From positions 721,236 through 785,235 of the forward strand of contig NZ_JACXBS010000002.1 in NCBI RefSeq assembly GCF_014698015.1: 64,000 nucleotides of DNA, read 5' to 3'. Shown piece after piece: positions 25,316 to 34,421 of the stretch (positions within the stretch are counted from its first letter, which is position 1; each line of letters opens with the position of its first letter). The notes below the pieces were generated by a model. It worked only from the letters and a program-made list of their open reading frames with translations, was not told the DNA's origin and did not search any database. Source of the DNA: Kocuria sp. cx-455. Lineage in GTDB: Bacteria; Actinomycetota; Actinomycetes; Actinomycetales; Micrococcaceae. Both the position numbers and the translations under genes were made by a program.

Positions 25316-27961
25316 CTATTGGTTCAGATGTGACAGCACTGCGGCCTGCAGTTTCACGGCCCGGCGCGCGTCATCCAGTAGTTCCGTCATGATACGTCGC
25401 AGCGCCCCGGGCGCCGTGGTGTTCTCGTCCAACCAGGATTGCGAGGCCACCACCGTGGGGTTCTCCTGCGCCGACGACGCCGCTTGCGCATCCAGCGCCC
25501 GCGGGTACAGTCCCCGGATCATTCGAGTGGCGATTTCCATGGAATGTTCGCCCCACCACGGGGTAATGCTCTCGAAGTACGCGCCGTGGTACGTGCCCAG
25601 CAGGTCGGGGGTGGCCAGCTGGAAGCCGGACATCGTGGCGGAGAGCTCGTCGTTGGACAGCGAACCGGACGTGATGGCCTGCCATGCCTCCGCCTTGGCT
25701 TCCTCGGCGGGGATCGCCGCGAGCGCCCGCAGGTAGCCCAGGCGGCCCTCGCGGGAGGGATCGGCGGCGTGGGCGCGCTCCAGCTGCGGCCGTGTGGCGT
25801 GGCTCGTGGCGGTCTGGGCGCTCCACAACGCCCAGGTGAGCTGGGACCCCAGCTCCAGGCCGGGCAGGTGCTGCTCGCCGCTGAGAAGTTTCTCGACGGT
25901 CGTGGCGTGCGAGGCGTCCCTGGCGGCTCCCCGGGCGAAGGCGCGCATGAGCACGAGTTGGGCGTCCGACCCGGCGTGCGCGCCGGTGACCGCCGTGTGC
26001 AGGCAGTCGAGGAACTCGGTGCGCAGGGGCGGCCGGAGCCGGGGTGGCACAAAACTCTCCAGGGCCTCCTGCGCCCGGTCCAGGACGGTGGTGAGAATAC
26101 TGCTGTGCTGTTCTCCCACGCCGCGGTGGGCCACCAGGTGAACGTAGGCGCGGGGATCGTAGCGGGCATCGCGGACGGCCGCCCACACCTGGGAGTGAGC
26201 CAGGGCCCGGGCGAGGGGATCGGCCAGGAGGTGAACGCCGTCGGCGAGCGCGGCCAGGCCGTCCGCGCCGGGGGAGGCCAGGCAGTAGGTGAGGTCGCGA
26301 TCATTGGCCAGGATCACCGGGGACGTGTCTCCCAGCAGCTCGGGCAGGTCGGTGGCCGGTTGCTGCGGGTCCACGCGCACCTCAGTGCTGCGCTGGAGGA
26401 CCAGCTGCCCGGTGTCCTCGGTGCTGTCGGAGTTGCCGGAGGCGCCGGGGGCGTAGGTGGCCACGGCCACCACGTGCGGGCGCGGCGCGTCCGACGTCTG
26501 GGTCAGCGTGGCGGCCGCGATCGCGCCGCTGTCATCGCGTTCCACGGCAAGGTCCAAGTGGGGGACACCGGTGGTGAGCAACCAGTCGTTGGCCCAGGAG
26601 CGGACATCGGCCTCGCACGCCTCCTTCAGCACGGTGAGGAAATCATCCAGACTCGTGTTGCCGTAGGCGAAGCGGCGGAAGTAGGCGCGGCAGGCATCAA
26701 TGAACGCCTCCTCGCCCACGAATGCGACCAGCTGCTTCAGCACGGAGGCGCCCTTGGCGTAGGTGATGCCGTCAAAATTTTGCCGGGCCGCTTCCAGGTC
26801 CACGATGTCCGCAACAATCGGGTGCGTGGTGGGCAGTTGATCCTGGCGGTAGGCCCATTCCTTGCGGCCCAGCGCAAAGGCGACCCAGGCGTCGCCGTAC
26901 TCGGTGGCCCGCACGGACGCGTACGCGCCCATGAACTCTGCAAAGGATTCCTTGAGCCACAGGTCATCCCACCACGTCATGGTCACCAGGTCCCCGAACC
27001 ACATGTGGCACATCTCGTGGAGCATGGTGTTCGCCCGCCCGGCCAGCTGCGTGCGCGTGGCCCCGGACGGGAACAGGTAATCCTCCGTGAGCGTCACCAG
27101 GCCGGGATTCTCCATGGCGCCCAGGTTGTACTCCGGGACGAACGCCTGCTCGTACTTGCCGAACGGGTAATCGAAGGCGAAAAGCTCCGTGAAAAAATCC
27201 AGGCCCTGCTTGGTCACGGCAAACAGCTCCTCCGAATCCAAGTGCTCGGCGAGCGCTCGCCGGCAGTACAGCGCCAGGGGAACCGATTGGGTTTCGCCCT
27301 GGACGTCCACGCCCTGCCACACGTCCGTGACCCGGGTGTAGGGCCCGGCCAGGATGGTGGTGATGTAGGTGGAGATCCGCTCGGTAGGGGCGAACTCGTG
27401 GGATACCGCGCCGGGAACGTCGCTGGTGCCGGCCGGCTCGGTGGTGAGGTGCTCACCGTTGGACGCGGCAACCCATTCCGGCGGGGTGATGAGCGTGACC
27501 GTGAACGAGGCCTTGAGGTCTGGTTGCTCGAACACCGGGAACACCCGGCGGCAATCGGCCGGTTCGTACTGGGTGTAGATGTAGACGTTGCCGTCCTGCG
27601 GATCCACGTAGCGGTGCAGGCCCTCCCCGGAGCGCGAGTAGAGCGCCCGGCCCACCACGGTGAGTTCGTTGGCGCCCTCCAGCTCCGGCAGGCGGATCCG
27701 AGAACCCTCGACCACATCGTCCACGTCCAGCTCATCGCCGTTGAGTTCGACCAGGGAGATCGAGTCGTGGATGAAATCGATGAAGGTCTCCGCGCCGTCC
27801 TCCGCGGTGAAACGCACCGTCACCTGGGAACCGAAGGTTTTCTGCTGGGGGTCCTCAGCCCCGGACAGATCCACCGTGACGTCGTAGGAGGCCACCCTGA
27901 TTTGCTCGGCACGGGTCGTTGCTTCGGCTCGGGTCAGGGAACTTTGCACCATATGCATCAT
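25316..27961 (-). CDS. pepN: Aminopeptidase N (M1 zinc metallopeptidase)
   Basis: 881 residues, matching actinobacterial PepN length. It carries the exopeptidase motif GAMENPGLVTLTEDYL near residue 282, and the zinc site HEMCHMWFGDLVTM with the third ligand Glu in LKESFAEFMGAY. A conserved catalytic Tyr is expected further on. The C-terminal helical ERAP1-like domain is complete. The enzyme removes N-terminal residues from peptides in the cytoplasm. Several starts are possible (27961, 27958, 27952) because the leading residues are MMHM; I keep the first. It is a stand-alone gene. Long open frames on the opposite strand are coding-bias shadows. Confidence 0.93.
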   Translation of the reverse strand: MMHMVQSSLTRAEATTRAEQIRVASYDVTVDLSGAEDPQQKTFGSQVTVRFTAEDGAETFIDFIHDSISLVELNGDELDVDDVVEGSRIRLPELEGANELTVVGRALYSRSGEGLHRYVDPQDGNVYIYTQYEPADCRRVFPVFEQPDLKASFTVTLITPPEWVAASNGEHLTTEPAGTSDVPGAVSHEFAPTERISTYITTILAGPYTRVTDVWQGVDVQGETQSVPLALYCRRALAEHLDSEELFAVTKQGLDFFTELFAFDYPFGKYEQAFVPEYNLGAMENPGLVTLTEDYLFPSGATRTQLAGRANTMLHEMCHMWFGDLVTMTWWDDLWLKESFAEFMGAYASVRATEYGDAWVAFALGRKEWAYRQDQLPTTHPIVADIVDLEAARQNFDGITYAKGASVLKQLVAFVGEEAFIDACRAYFRRFAYGNTSLDDFLTVLKEACEADVRSWANDWLLTTGVPHLDLAVERDDSGAIAAATLTQTSDAPRPHVVAVATYAPGASGNSDSTEDTGQLVLQRSTEVRVDPQQPATDLPELLGDTSPVILANDRDLTYCLASPGADGLAALADGVHLLADPLARALAHSQVWAAVRDARYDPRAYVHLVAHRGVGEQHSSILTTVLDRAQEALESFVPPRLRPPLRTEFLDCLHTAVTGAHAGSDAQLVLMRAFARGAARDASHATTVEKLLSGEQHLPGLELGSQLTWALWSAQTATSHATRPQLERAHAADPSREGRLGYLRALAAIPAEEAKAEAWQAITSGSLSNDELSATMSGFQLATPDLLGTYHGAYFESITPWWGEHSMEIATRMIRGLYPRALDAQAASSAQENPTVVASQSWLDENTTAPGALRRIMTELLDDARRAVKLQAAVLSHLNQ

Positions 27962-28055
27962 TCTAGGCAGCCCCGCCTGGGCGATGGCCAGACGTTTCAG
28001 GGGTCGATGTGGATGTGACGGCGCTGGTCACCGGGGTTTCAGGGCGACTGGTGCC

Positions 28056-28232
28056 GCTGATCGACGGTACGACCATGACCACGTGAGGGCGTGCACGCTG
28101 ATAGACGGTAACGCCCGCCCGATTTCCCGGTTGGAAGCTCCGTCGACGGTACGACCCGAGGTTCGGCGAATTCCGGCTCTAATGTCGATCAGATTGCGAG
28201 GCGGTTAGTGGGCGGGTCCTACCGTCGATCAG
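28056..28232. repeat. Degenerate intergenic repeat family, consensus CTGATCGACGGTACGACC
   Basis: Near-copies start at about 28057 (ctgatcgacggtacgacc), 28099 (ctgatagacggtaacgcc) and 28142 (gtcgacggtacgaccc). An inverted copy lies at 28215-28232 (ggtcctaccgtcgatcag). A further partial inverted copy (gtcgatcaga) is near 28184. The outer copies can pair to form a long stem. Regulatory binding sites or an extragenic palindromic element are both possible. Confidence 0.55.
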
Positions 28233-28368
28233 AAAGCAAAGGACTCCGCAGCTCACAGACGAGGGACCAGAAACCGCGCACACCCGACCGGAAGCCTGCG
28301 TCCCCGGGAGTCCCGGACCCGCGGTGGGGAACCCAGAACGAGGTCGGCACTGGCCGCCGGGGACAGCG

Positions 28369-28400
28369 ACGTGCCCGGGACGTTTCCGCCCCGGGCACGT
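28369..28400 (-). terminator. Terminator hairpin downstream of glgC
   Basis: Perfect 11-bp stem, acgtgcccggg at 28369-28379 with cccgggcacgt at 28390-28400 and a 10-nt loop, ending about 20 bp beyond the glgC stop. There is no strong T-run on the minus strand, as is common in high-GC actinobacteria. Confidence 0.7.
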
Positions 28401-28420
28401 GACTCATGTGCAACCCGGTG

Positions 28421-29665
28421 TCAGCTGTCGAAGATGAAGTTCTTGGGCGCCACGGTCAAACCTGATTCCGTGACCGTGAAACCGCGGGCCAGATCCTCAT
28501 CCCTGTTCACACCAATGGTGGCCCCCGGGGGGATCACCACGTTCTTGTCGATGATCGCCCGGTGCACCTGCGCACCGGCACCCACGCGCGCGCTCTGCAT
28601 GATCACGGACTCGGACACCCGGGCGTCGTGTTCCACAACCACCTTGGGGGAGAGCACCGAGGACTCCACGCGACCGCCGGTGATCAGCACCCCCGGGGAC
28701 ACGATGGAATCCAGCGCCACACCCGGCTGCCCGTTGGGACCGCGCACGGTCTTGGCCGGCGGGGCCATGATCTGGTGGGTGTACAGCGGCCACGAGTAGT
28801 TGTACAGGTTGAACACCGGCAGCGGACGGATCAGATCCATGTGGGAATCGTAATAGGAGTCCAAGGTCCCCACGTCCCGCCAGTACTGGCGGTCGCGGTC
28901 GGTAGAACCGGGCACGTTGTTGTGGGTGAAGTCGTAGACCGCTGCTTCTCCGCGATCGGAGAAGTACGGCATGATGTCCCCGCCCATGTCGTGCTTGGTG
29001 CCTTCCTGCTGCTCGTCGTAGCGCAGCGCATCGACCAGGGCATCACGGTCGAACACGTAGTTGCCCATGGACGCCAGGAACGCGTTGGGATCATCGGGCA
29101 GGGGAGCGGTGGACTGGGGCTTCTCCACGAACCGGCTGATCTTGATGACGTCCTGGGGGTCCGTCTCGATCACACCGAAGGAGGTCACCATGTCCATGCT
29201 CTGGCGCACACCGGCCACCGTGGCCTTCGCGCCGGAGTTGATGTGGAATTCCACCATGTCCGAGAAGTCCATCCGGTACACGTGGTCCGCGCCGACCACC
29301 ACCACGATGTCCGGGTCCGCGTCATCGATGAGGTTCATGGACTGGAAGATCGCGTTGGCCGACCCCAGGAACCAGTCCTTACCGCGGCGCTGCTGCGCCG
29401 GCACCGAGGCCACATAGTTGCCCAACTGGGTGGACAAGCGCCACGTCTCGGACAGGTGTCGGTCCAGGGAGTGCGACTTGTACTGCGTGAGCACCACGAT
29501 CTGCAGGTACCCCGAGTTGACCAGGTTGGACAAAGCGAAGTCGATCAAACGGTAACCGCCACCAAAGGGAACCGCGGGCTTGGCCCGATCCTCCGTGAGC
29601 GGCATCAAACGTTTGCCCTCACCGCCGGCCAGCACAATGGCCAAAACCTTCTTCTTGCGTGACAT
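28421..29665 (-). CDS. glgC: Glucose-1-phosphate adenylyltransferase
   Basis: The 414-residue enzyme makes ADP-glucose from glucose-1-phosphate and ATP. The nucleotidyltransferase signature [20 protein letters not shown] is at the start with [18 protein letters not shown] after it. [14 protein letters not shown] (metal-binding Asp), FVEKPQ and a C-terminal left-handed beta-helix ([46 protein letters not shown]) follow. Length and order are typical. It is divergent from glgA across a 222-bp shared promoter region, as in many actinobacteria. Its role is storage-glycan or alpha-glucan synthesis. Confidence 0.95.
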   Translation of the reverse strand: MSRKKKVLAIVLAGGEGKRLMPLTEDRAKPAVPFGGGYRLIDFALSNLVNSGYLQIVVLTQYKSHSLDRHLSETWRLSTQLGNYVASVPAQQRRGKDWFLGSANAIFQSMNLIDDADPDIVVVVGADHVYRMDFSDMVEFHINSGAKATVAGVRQSMDMVTSFGVIETDPQDVIKISRFVEKPQSTAPLPDDPNAFLASMGNYVFDRDALVDALRYDEQQEGTKHDMGGDIMPYFSDRGEAAVYDFTHNNVPGSTDRDRQYWRDVGTLDSYYDSHMDLIRPLPVFNLYNYSWPLYTHQIMAPPAKTVRGPNGQPGVALDSIVSPGVLITGGRVESSVLSPKVVVEHDARVSESVIMQSARVGAGAQVHRAIIDKNVVIPPGATIGVNRDEDLARGFTVTESGLTVAPKNFIFDS

Positions 29666-29887
29666 ATGTAGCTCTCACTTCCCGTTCGAGTCATAGCCGT
29701 TGGGCAACAACGCGCAATCCCCCACGACTGGCCTTCACTGCTATTGTGTCCCACTTCCTGCACCTGACCATCGTGTCGCCGCACACTTTGCAGAATTTTC
29801 CTCAGGGGTACCGCGCCGCCCGGTCACCCGTGCGCGGCGCTCGCCGTAACCCTGTGATGAGCGGTGCATGTGGTCTAGGCTCGCAAT

Positions 29888-31081
29888 GTGCGAGTAGACA
29901 TTTTGAGCAAAGAGTTCCCGCCCGAGATCTACGGGGGAGCGGGGGTGCACGTGGCCGAACTCTCCCGAGTCCTCGCGCCACTGGTGGACCTGAACGTGCG
30001 GTGCTTCGGCGCCCCGCGTGAGCCCGACTTCCACGGAGCAACGGTCAAGGCGTATCCGGTGCCGGACGAGTTGTCCTCCGCGAACGCCGCGATCCAGACC
30101 CTGGGCGTGGACCTGGGAATGGTGGGTGATGTGTCCGGTGCGGATCTCGTGCACTCCCACACCTGGTACGCCAACATGGGCGGGCACCTCTCCTCCCTGA
30201 TGTACGACATTCCCCACGTGCTTTCCGCCCACTCCCTGGAACCGTTGCGCCCGTGGAAGGCCGAACAGCTCGGCGGCGGCTACCGTGTGTCCTCCTATGC
30301 CGAAAAAACCGCCTACGAGGCGGCCGCCGCCATCATCGCCGTGTCCGACGGCATGCGCGAGGACATCCTGCGTTCCTACCCCAACGTGGACCCCGCCCGC
30401 GTGCGCACCGTGCACAACGGCATCGACGTCTCCCAGTGGGATCACGACCCGAACACCGATATTCTGGCCGAGTACGGCATCGACCCCGAGCGCCCCTCCG
30501 TGGTGTTCGTCGGCCGCGTGACCCGCCAAAAAGGCGTGCCTTACCTCCTGCGCGCGGCACTGCAACTGCCGCCCGAGGTACAGCTCATCCTGTGCGCCGG
30601 CGCAGCGGACACCCCCGCGCTCGCCGCAGAGGTCAACGGACTCATTGCCGAGCTCACGGCGCAGCGCACCGGTGTGGTCCTCATCGACAAGATGCTGCCG
30701 CGCCGCGAGATCATCCAGATCCTCTCCCACGCCACCGCCTTCGCGTGCCCGTCCGTGTACGAACCCCTGGGCATTGTGAACCTCGAGGCCATGGCCTGCG
30801 GTTCCGCCGTAGTGGCCTCCGCGACCGGTGGCATTCCCGAGGTGGTCGTGGACGGTGAAACCGGCCGATTGGTTCCCATTGAGCAGGTCACCGACGGCAC
30901 CGGCACCCCGCTGGATCCCCAGAAGTTCGTGGACGACTTTGCCGCGGCCCTGATCGACGTCGTATCGGACCCCGAACGCGCCCGTCGGATGGGCACGGCC
31001 GGTCGCAAGCGCGCCCAGGAACACTTCGCCTGGGAAACCATTGCCGAGCGGACCCTGGAGGTCTACCGCTCCGTGCTGTGA
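29888..31081 (+). CDS. glgA: Glycogen synthase / alpha-glucan GT4 glycosyltransferase (actinobacterial GlgA/GlgM type)
   Basis: GTG 29888 is the start; the overlapping ATG at 29886 runs into a stop after two codons. The 397-residue length fits the short actinobacterial GT4-type enzyme rather than the ~480-residue GT5 GlgA. Motifs are LSKEFPPEIYGGAGVHVAEL at the start, SAHSLEPLRPWK, TVHNGIDVSQW, FVGRVTRQKGVPYLLRA, and the C-terminal E-x7-E type PSVYEPLGIVNLEAMACG. It uses ADP-glucose from GlgC to extend alpha-1,4-glucan or make maltose-1-phosphate (GlgM activity). It is divergent from glgC. Its last 19 bp overlap the decayed marR gene on the other strand. Confidence 0.9.
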   Translation: MRVDILSKEFPPEIYGGAGVHVAELSRVLAPLVDLNVRCFGAPREPDFHGATVKAYPVPDELSSANAAIQTLGVDLGMVGDVSGADLVHSHTWYANMGGHLSSLMYDIPHVLSAHSLEPLRPWKAEQLGGGYRVSSYAEKTAYEAAAAIIAVSDGMREDILRSYPNVDPARVRTVHNGIDVSQWDHDPNTDILAEYGIDPERPSVVFVGRVTRQKGVPYLLRAALQLPPEVQLILCAGAADTPALAAEVNGLIAELTAQRTGVVLIDKMLPRREIIQILSHATAFACPSVYEPLGIVNLEAMACGSAVVASATGGIPEVVVDGETGRLVPIEQVTDGTGTPLDPQKFVDDFAAALIDVVSDPERARRMGTAGRKRAQEHFAWETIAERTLEVYRSVL

Positions 31082-31537
31082 TCCTGCGGCCTGGCGGACA
31101 AGTGCTTTTCTAAACTCTCCACCAGGTGAGCCAGTGACTCGCTCAACTGCTGACGTTGCTGATCGGTCCAGTCGCCCAACATAGTGTCGAAAGCCGCGCA
31201 GGCCGCTGCGCGGCTTTCTTCATGCAGCCGCCGGCCCGCGTCGGTGACGGATACCACGATGGCCCGGCGATCCTGCGGGTCCGGTGCCCGCTGCACCAGG
31301 CCCAGTTTCTCCAGCTTGCCGACCTGGGCGGTCATGGTGGACCGGTCCACGGATTGCCACGTGGCCAGCTCTGACATGCGCGCCGGCCCGAACTCGCTGA
31401 CTCGGTCCACGAGCCACAGATCCGGGGGGGGGGGAGAGCTTGGCGTTCCGACTGCCCAGCTCCTGCCGCATCCGGGACCGACTGGTGAGGCGTCCCAGCG
31501 CCGACGTGAAGTATGAGACGATCGCCCGATTTCCCGA
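31063..31537 (-). pseudogene. MarR-family regulator, frameshifted at a homopolymer and 5' truncated
   Basis: Two minus-strand frames join into a MarR-like protein. The upstream frame gives YFTSALGRLTSRSRM then RQELGSRNAKLSPPP. The downstream frame gives DLWLVDRVSEFGPARMSEL, then QSVDRSTMTAQVGKLEKLG (the recognition helix) and the DRRAIVVSVTDAGRRLHEE wing. The break is exactly at 11 consecutive Gs on the plus strand (31424-31434); 10 Gs would restore the frame. Upstream, a stop at 31538-31540 is met before any start codon, so the first helix is also missing. It overlaps the end of glgA and the start of the stress-protein remnant. It could be a decayed gene, a phase-variable gene, or a sequencing error in the G-tract. 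Confidence 0.65.
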
Positions 31538-31754
31538 CTACGCCGAGGCACAGGCGCGCTTCGGACTGCTGTCCATCATCTTGTGGTCCGTGGTCATCGG
31601 TGCCGTGTGGGGCGCGATCTTCGGCTTTGTCGCGCACTGGGCCACCGGCGATAAGCGCGACTTCAAGTCCCTGAAGACCATGGCCGCCGACACCTATCTG
31701 GTTCAGGTCCAGGCCTCCCGCGCCAATGAGGCGATGAGCGTGCTCGGCCGCTGA
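31506..31754 (+). CDS. Shortened general-stress-protein-like membrane protein
   Basis: From GTG 31506 the product (82 residues) begins KYETIARFPDYAEAQ, like the first strand of actinobacterial general stress (YflT-like) proteins. It then jumps to a hydrophobic segment (LLSIILWSVVIGAVWGAIFG) and a typical tail, HWATGDKRDFKSLKTMAAD. Normal family members have some 60-70 extra residues between these parts, so an internal deletion is likely. No good ribosome-binding site is seen, and the 5' end overlaps the marR remnant on the opposite strand. Function is probably lost or altered. Confidence 0.5.
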   Translation: MKYETIARFPDYAEAQARFGLLSIILWSVVIGAVWGAIFGFVAHWATGDKRDFKSLKTMAADTYLVQVQASRANEAMSVLGR

Positions 31755-31780
31755 TTCACCAGTCCCACGCCCAGACATCA

Positions 31781-31823
31781 CGACGCCGGGTTGTCACCTC
31801 ACGAAGGTGACCACCCGGCGTCG
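31781..31823. terminator. Strong bidirectional terminator hairpin
   Basis: Stem cgacgccgggttgtcacct (31781-31799) pairs with aggtgaccacccggcgtcg (31805-31823) with one mismatch, around a 5-nt loop. It lies between the convergent stress-protein remnant and the DUF2231 gene and can serve both. Confidence 0.8.
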
Positions 31824-31853
31824 TCGTTCAGTGGGGACTTGTGCGGGGCGTAC

Positions 31854-32405
31854 TTACGAAACCGGCCCCAGTGCGGGGGTTTCCTGCTCCACGTTGGCAC
31901 CCAGGGCGTAGGTGAGATGCCCACCCAGGAAACCGCCAATCGACATCACACCCAGGCCCTTCAGCCCCAACAGTTTGCCCACGGTGTGGTGTCCCGTGAG
32001 ACGAGCAACGAGGGAGCCGGCGTACACCAGCACGGTCATATCCATGACCGCCGCGTGCACGAATCCCACTCGAGAAGACTCGCCCGTGGTGTCCTGCCAA
32101 TCATGCAAACCAGTGACGGCCGTGGGGATCGCGCAGAGTACGCCGGCGCCCACAAGAATGGTCGAGGCGTCCTCCAACTCCTCGCCGCCCAGAACATCCA
32201 GCAGCGCGGACATGCTCCACGCGCCAATGGGAATATCTGTCATCAAGGGGTGCAGCGGATGACCCATGAATTCCCCGCTGAGGACCTCTTTGACCACCGG
32301 CTTTTGTGTAATGGGGCCAATATTCTTTTTGGCGAAGCCGATGATGGAGTCCAACGACCTAGCGTGTTCGATCCGCTCGGTGAGCTGCTGCAATGCTGTG
32401 ATCAC
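31854..32405 (-). CDS. DUF2231-type membrane protein
   Basis: 183 residues. The family signature GHPLHPLMTDIPIGAW is near residue 48. Several hydrophobic helices follow: ILVGAGVLCAIPTAVTGL, HAAVMDMTVLVYAGSLVA, GLGVMSIGGFLGGHLTYAL. DUF2231 proteins are small four-helix integral membrane proteins, often near oxidoreductases; molecular function is unknown. The gene appears complete, stands alone, and ends next to a strong terminator. Confidence 0.8.
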   Translation of the reverse strand: MITALQQLTERIEHARSLDSIIGFAKKNIGPITQKPVVKEVLSGEFMGHPLHPLMTDIPIGAWSMSALLDVLGGEELEDASTILVGAGVLCAIPTAVTGLHDWQDTTGESSRVGFVHAAVMDMTVLVYAGSLVARLTGHHTVGKLLGLKGLGVMSIGGFLGGHLTYALGANVEQETPALGPVS

Positions 32406-32597
32406 GGGATGCCTCCTGGGCGGTTCTCACTCGACACCGCGGGGCCGGGTAGTGAAGTAACAGCGGTGCCATGGGTCACGTTATCGGCCACGAAACCACT
32501 CTAAGGCTGCTGAGCAACATTGAATAGGGCCAGCAAACGGCCCGCGCCGCCGTGCTCGCTCTGGCGCGGCGGCGTCGGTACGGGTGCGTGAGCACCG

Positions 32598-33200
32598 CTA
32601 AAGGTCACCCAAGAGGGAGGAGGCTGCACTGGAGTACTGCGCGGCAGCCTCGCCGGGTGCGTCACTCAGGCTCAGTTGAATCATGAAGCCCTGAACCAAC
32701 CCAAGGAGCGCCGGCGCAAGTTCCTCTGCGCGCTTGCGAGCGAGGTGATCGGGCGCGTGGCGCTCTTGCGACAACCACGCTGCAACGTAGTCCGCGATGT
32801 ACGCGCGAGCCAGGCTCAAAAGCTCGCCCGCGGTACGACGCAGGTCTGGATGACCCACCGACTCGCCCCACACCTGGACAGGGAGACCCGGAGTGAGCGG
32901 CCCCTGCGAAACCTCGGCGAAAATCATGTCCATGGCCTCCGCGGGGGAGGGCAGCGGTGTTCGGTCCCGCAGGTCTTTCAGGAAGCTCAGCCGGTCGGCC
33001 ATGACTCGCTGGCCCACGTCCAGGATCAGTTGTTCTTTGCTCCTGTAGTACAGGTAGACGGCACCGGCGGACAGTTGCGCCTGGGCGATGATGTCCGCCA
33101 TGGACACCGCGGAAAACCCCTTGCGAGAAAGGCAGGTGAGGGCTGCGTCCTGAATGCGGAGCTTCATGGCTTCCCGGTGCTCGTCGGTGACCTTGGGCAC
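32598..33200 (-). CDS. TetR-family transcriptional repressor
   Basis: 200 residues. The N-terminal helix-turn-helix reads DAALTCLSRKGFSAVSMADI then QAQLSAGAVYLYYRSKEQL, the typical TetR recognition region (residues ~18-60). The C-terminal ligand domain is variable, as expected. It is divergent from the frameshifted membrane-protein gene at 33302. The ~100 bp between them has two AACGAATGA-type palindromes, the likely operators, so it probably represses itself and its neighbour. Confidence 0.88.
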   Translation of the reverse strand: MPKVTDEHREAMKLRIQDAALTCLSRKGFSAVSMADIIAQAQLSAGAVYLYYRSKEQLILDVGQRVMADRLSFLKDLRDRTPLPSPAEAMDMIFAEVSQGPLTPGLPVQVWGESVGHPDLRRTAGELLSLARAYIADYVAAWLSQERHAPDHLARKRAEELAPALLGLVQGFMIQLSLSDAPGEAAAQYSSAASSLLGDL

Positions 33201-33221
33201 GGCGATCCTCCATCGGCGTTA

Positions 33222-33287
33222 AAAACGAATGAACATTCTTGACAGCTAGTGTATCGGGCAGCAATATAAACGAATGAATATTCGTTT
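33222..33287. promoter_or_regulatory. Paired TetR-type operators in a divergent promoter
   Basis: One near-perfect palindrome, aaacgaatgaatattcgttt, at 33268-33287, and a related degenerate copy, aaacgaatgaacattctt, at 33223-33240. They flank the space between the TetR gene and the 33302 gene. Spacing is about 45 bp, roughly four helical turns. Confidence 0.7.
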
Positions 33288-33301
33288 TGGAAGGAATGTC
33301 C

Positions 33302-34421
33302 ATGTCACATGTCCGTCAACCGTCCGAAGGAATCGCTGACGCTCCGCACACGCCGTGGGCGAGAAGCCTCAGAACATCGATCATTGCCACCCTGGCCGTG
33401 TGTATCGTGTTACTCGCGTTCGCCTGGCCTACGGTCACCTCATCACCGGAACATTTGCCGGTGGCGGTGGTCGGCTTACCCGAGCAGGTCACCGCCATGA
33501 AGGAGAAGCTGCCCGAGAACCTTCTGGACACGCATGACGCGACGAATCGGGATGACGCAATCCATCAAGATCGAAACCCGCGAAGTCTACGGAGCCATTG
33601 TGCTGGGGGAGCAGCCGGAGATTCTGGTGGCCGGTGCGGCCAGCCCGGTTGCCGCACAAATGCTGACTCAGGCCGGCAATTCCATGCAGCGAGCAATCGA
33701 TCAACAAGTGATCGAGTCCATGAGTCAAGGAATTGAGAAGATGCAGCAGGCCATGGCGCAGGGGAGTCGCCCAGGAACTGGCGCGGCACCGGCGGTCCCA
33801 GACGGTTCGCAAGCGCGCCAGGAGGCCCCGCCGAGCGTGAAGATCACGGATGTCGTGCCGTTGTCCGAGAGCGACCCCAGGGGCAGCGGCTTGGCTATTG
33901 CGGGTCTGCCGTTGGCCATGGGCGGCATGATCGGTGGTTCGTTGATTTCCCTGCTGGTCTCGGGCACCTGGCGACGGTTGACCGCGATCGCGGCCTACGG
34001 CATGGTGGGCGGCTTGGCTCTCACGCTCATCCTGCAGCCGTGGCTGGACATTCTCGCAGGCAATTTCTGGGCCAACGCCGGGGCTACCGGTTTGGGCCTG
34101 GTTGCGACAGCCGCCCTCATCGTGGGATTGAACTCGGTGATGGGCCGCGCCGGCATTGCGATTGGTGCCATCATCACGGTGCTCATCGGTAACCCGCTGT
34201 CCGGGTTGACGCAACCGAAGGAATTCATTGTGCAGCCGTGGGGTGAGATCGGTCAGTGGCTGGTTCCGGGGCTGTCCGGCACGGTGTTGCGAGATCTGTC
34301 GTACTTCCCGCACGCTGATCTCACGTGGCAGATCTTGGCGCTGGCGGCATGGGTGGTATTCGGTTCCATTCTGATCATGGTGGGTCACTACCGGAACCAG
34401 GGAGCAGTGGGCAGAGGATAG
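33302..34421 (+). pseudogene. YhgE/Pip-like or ABC-permease-like membrane protein with a frameshift
   Basis: ATG 33302 has a ggaagg ribosome-binding site. The first frame gives an N-terminal membrane helix (SIIATLAVCIVLLAFAWP), then LPVAVVGLPEQVTAMKEKLP up to DDAIHQ. The continuation is in the next frame, from about 33573: IETREVYGAIVLGEQPEIL, then GLPLAMGGMIGGSLISLLV and four more hydrophobic helices. One extra base near 33570-33573 explains the break. One N-terminal helix, an extracytoplasmic domain and a C-terminal helix bundle resemble YhgE/Pip and drug-export permeases. Under control of the divergent TetR it may once have exported a toxic compound. Confidence 0.6.

Larger units (their letters stand above)
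27962..28420. other. Intergenic region between pepN and glgC with repeats and a terminator
   Basis: About 460 bp without a supported gene. It holds several near-copies of a short motif (CTGATCGACGGTACGACC and variants; see the repeat entry), one of them inverted, and the glgC terminator hairpin at its right end. Promoters for pepN should lie near 27970-28050, but no clear boxes are visible. Short open frames here have no family similarity and poor codon structure. Confidence 0.6.

Noticed and set aside
25439..28018. An 859-codon open frame on the plus strand opposite pepN
   Set aside because: It is a coding-bias shadow: Gly/Val/Arg/His-rich low-complexity translation, while the opposite strand encodes a complete M1 peptidase with its zinc site.
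29741..31024. A 427-codon minus-strand frame opposite glgA
   Set aside because: Gly/His/Val-rich shadow of glgA. It has no family motif and would cover the whole glgA gene and its upstream region.
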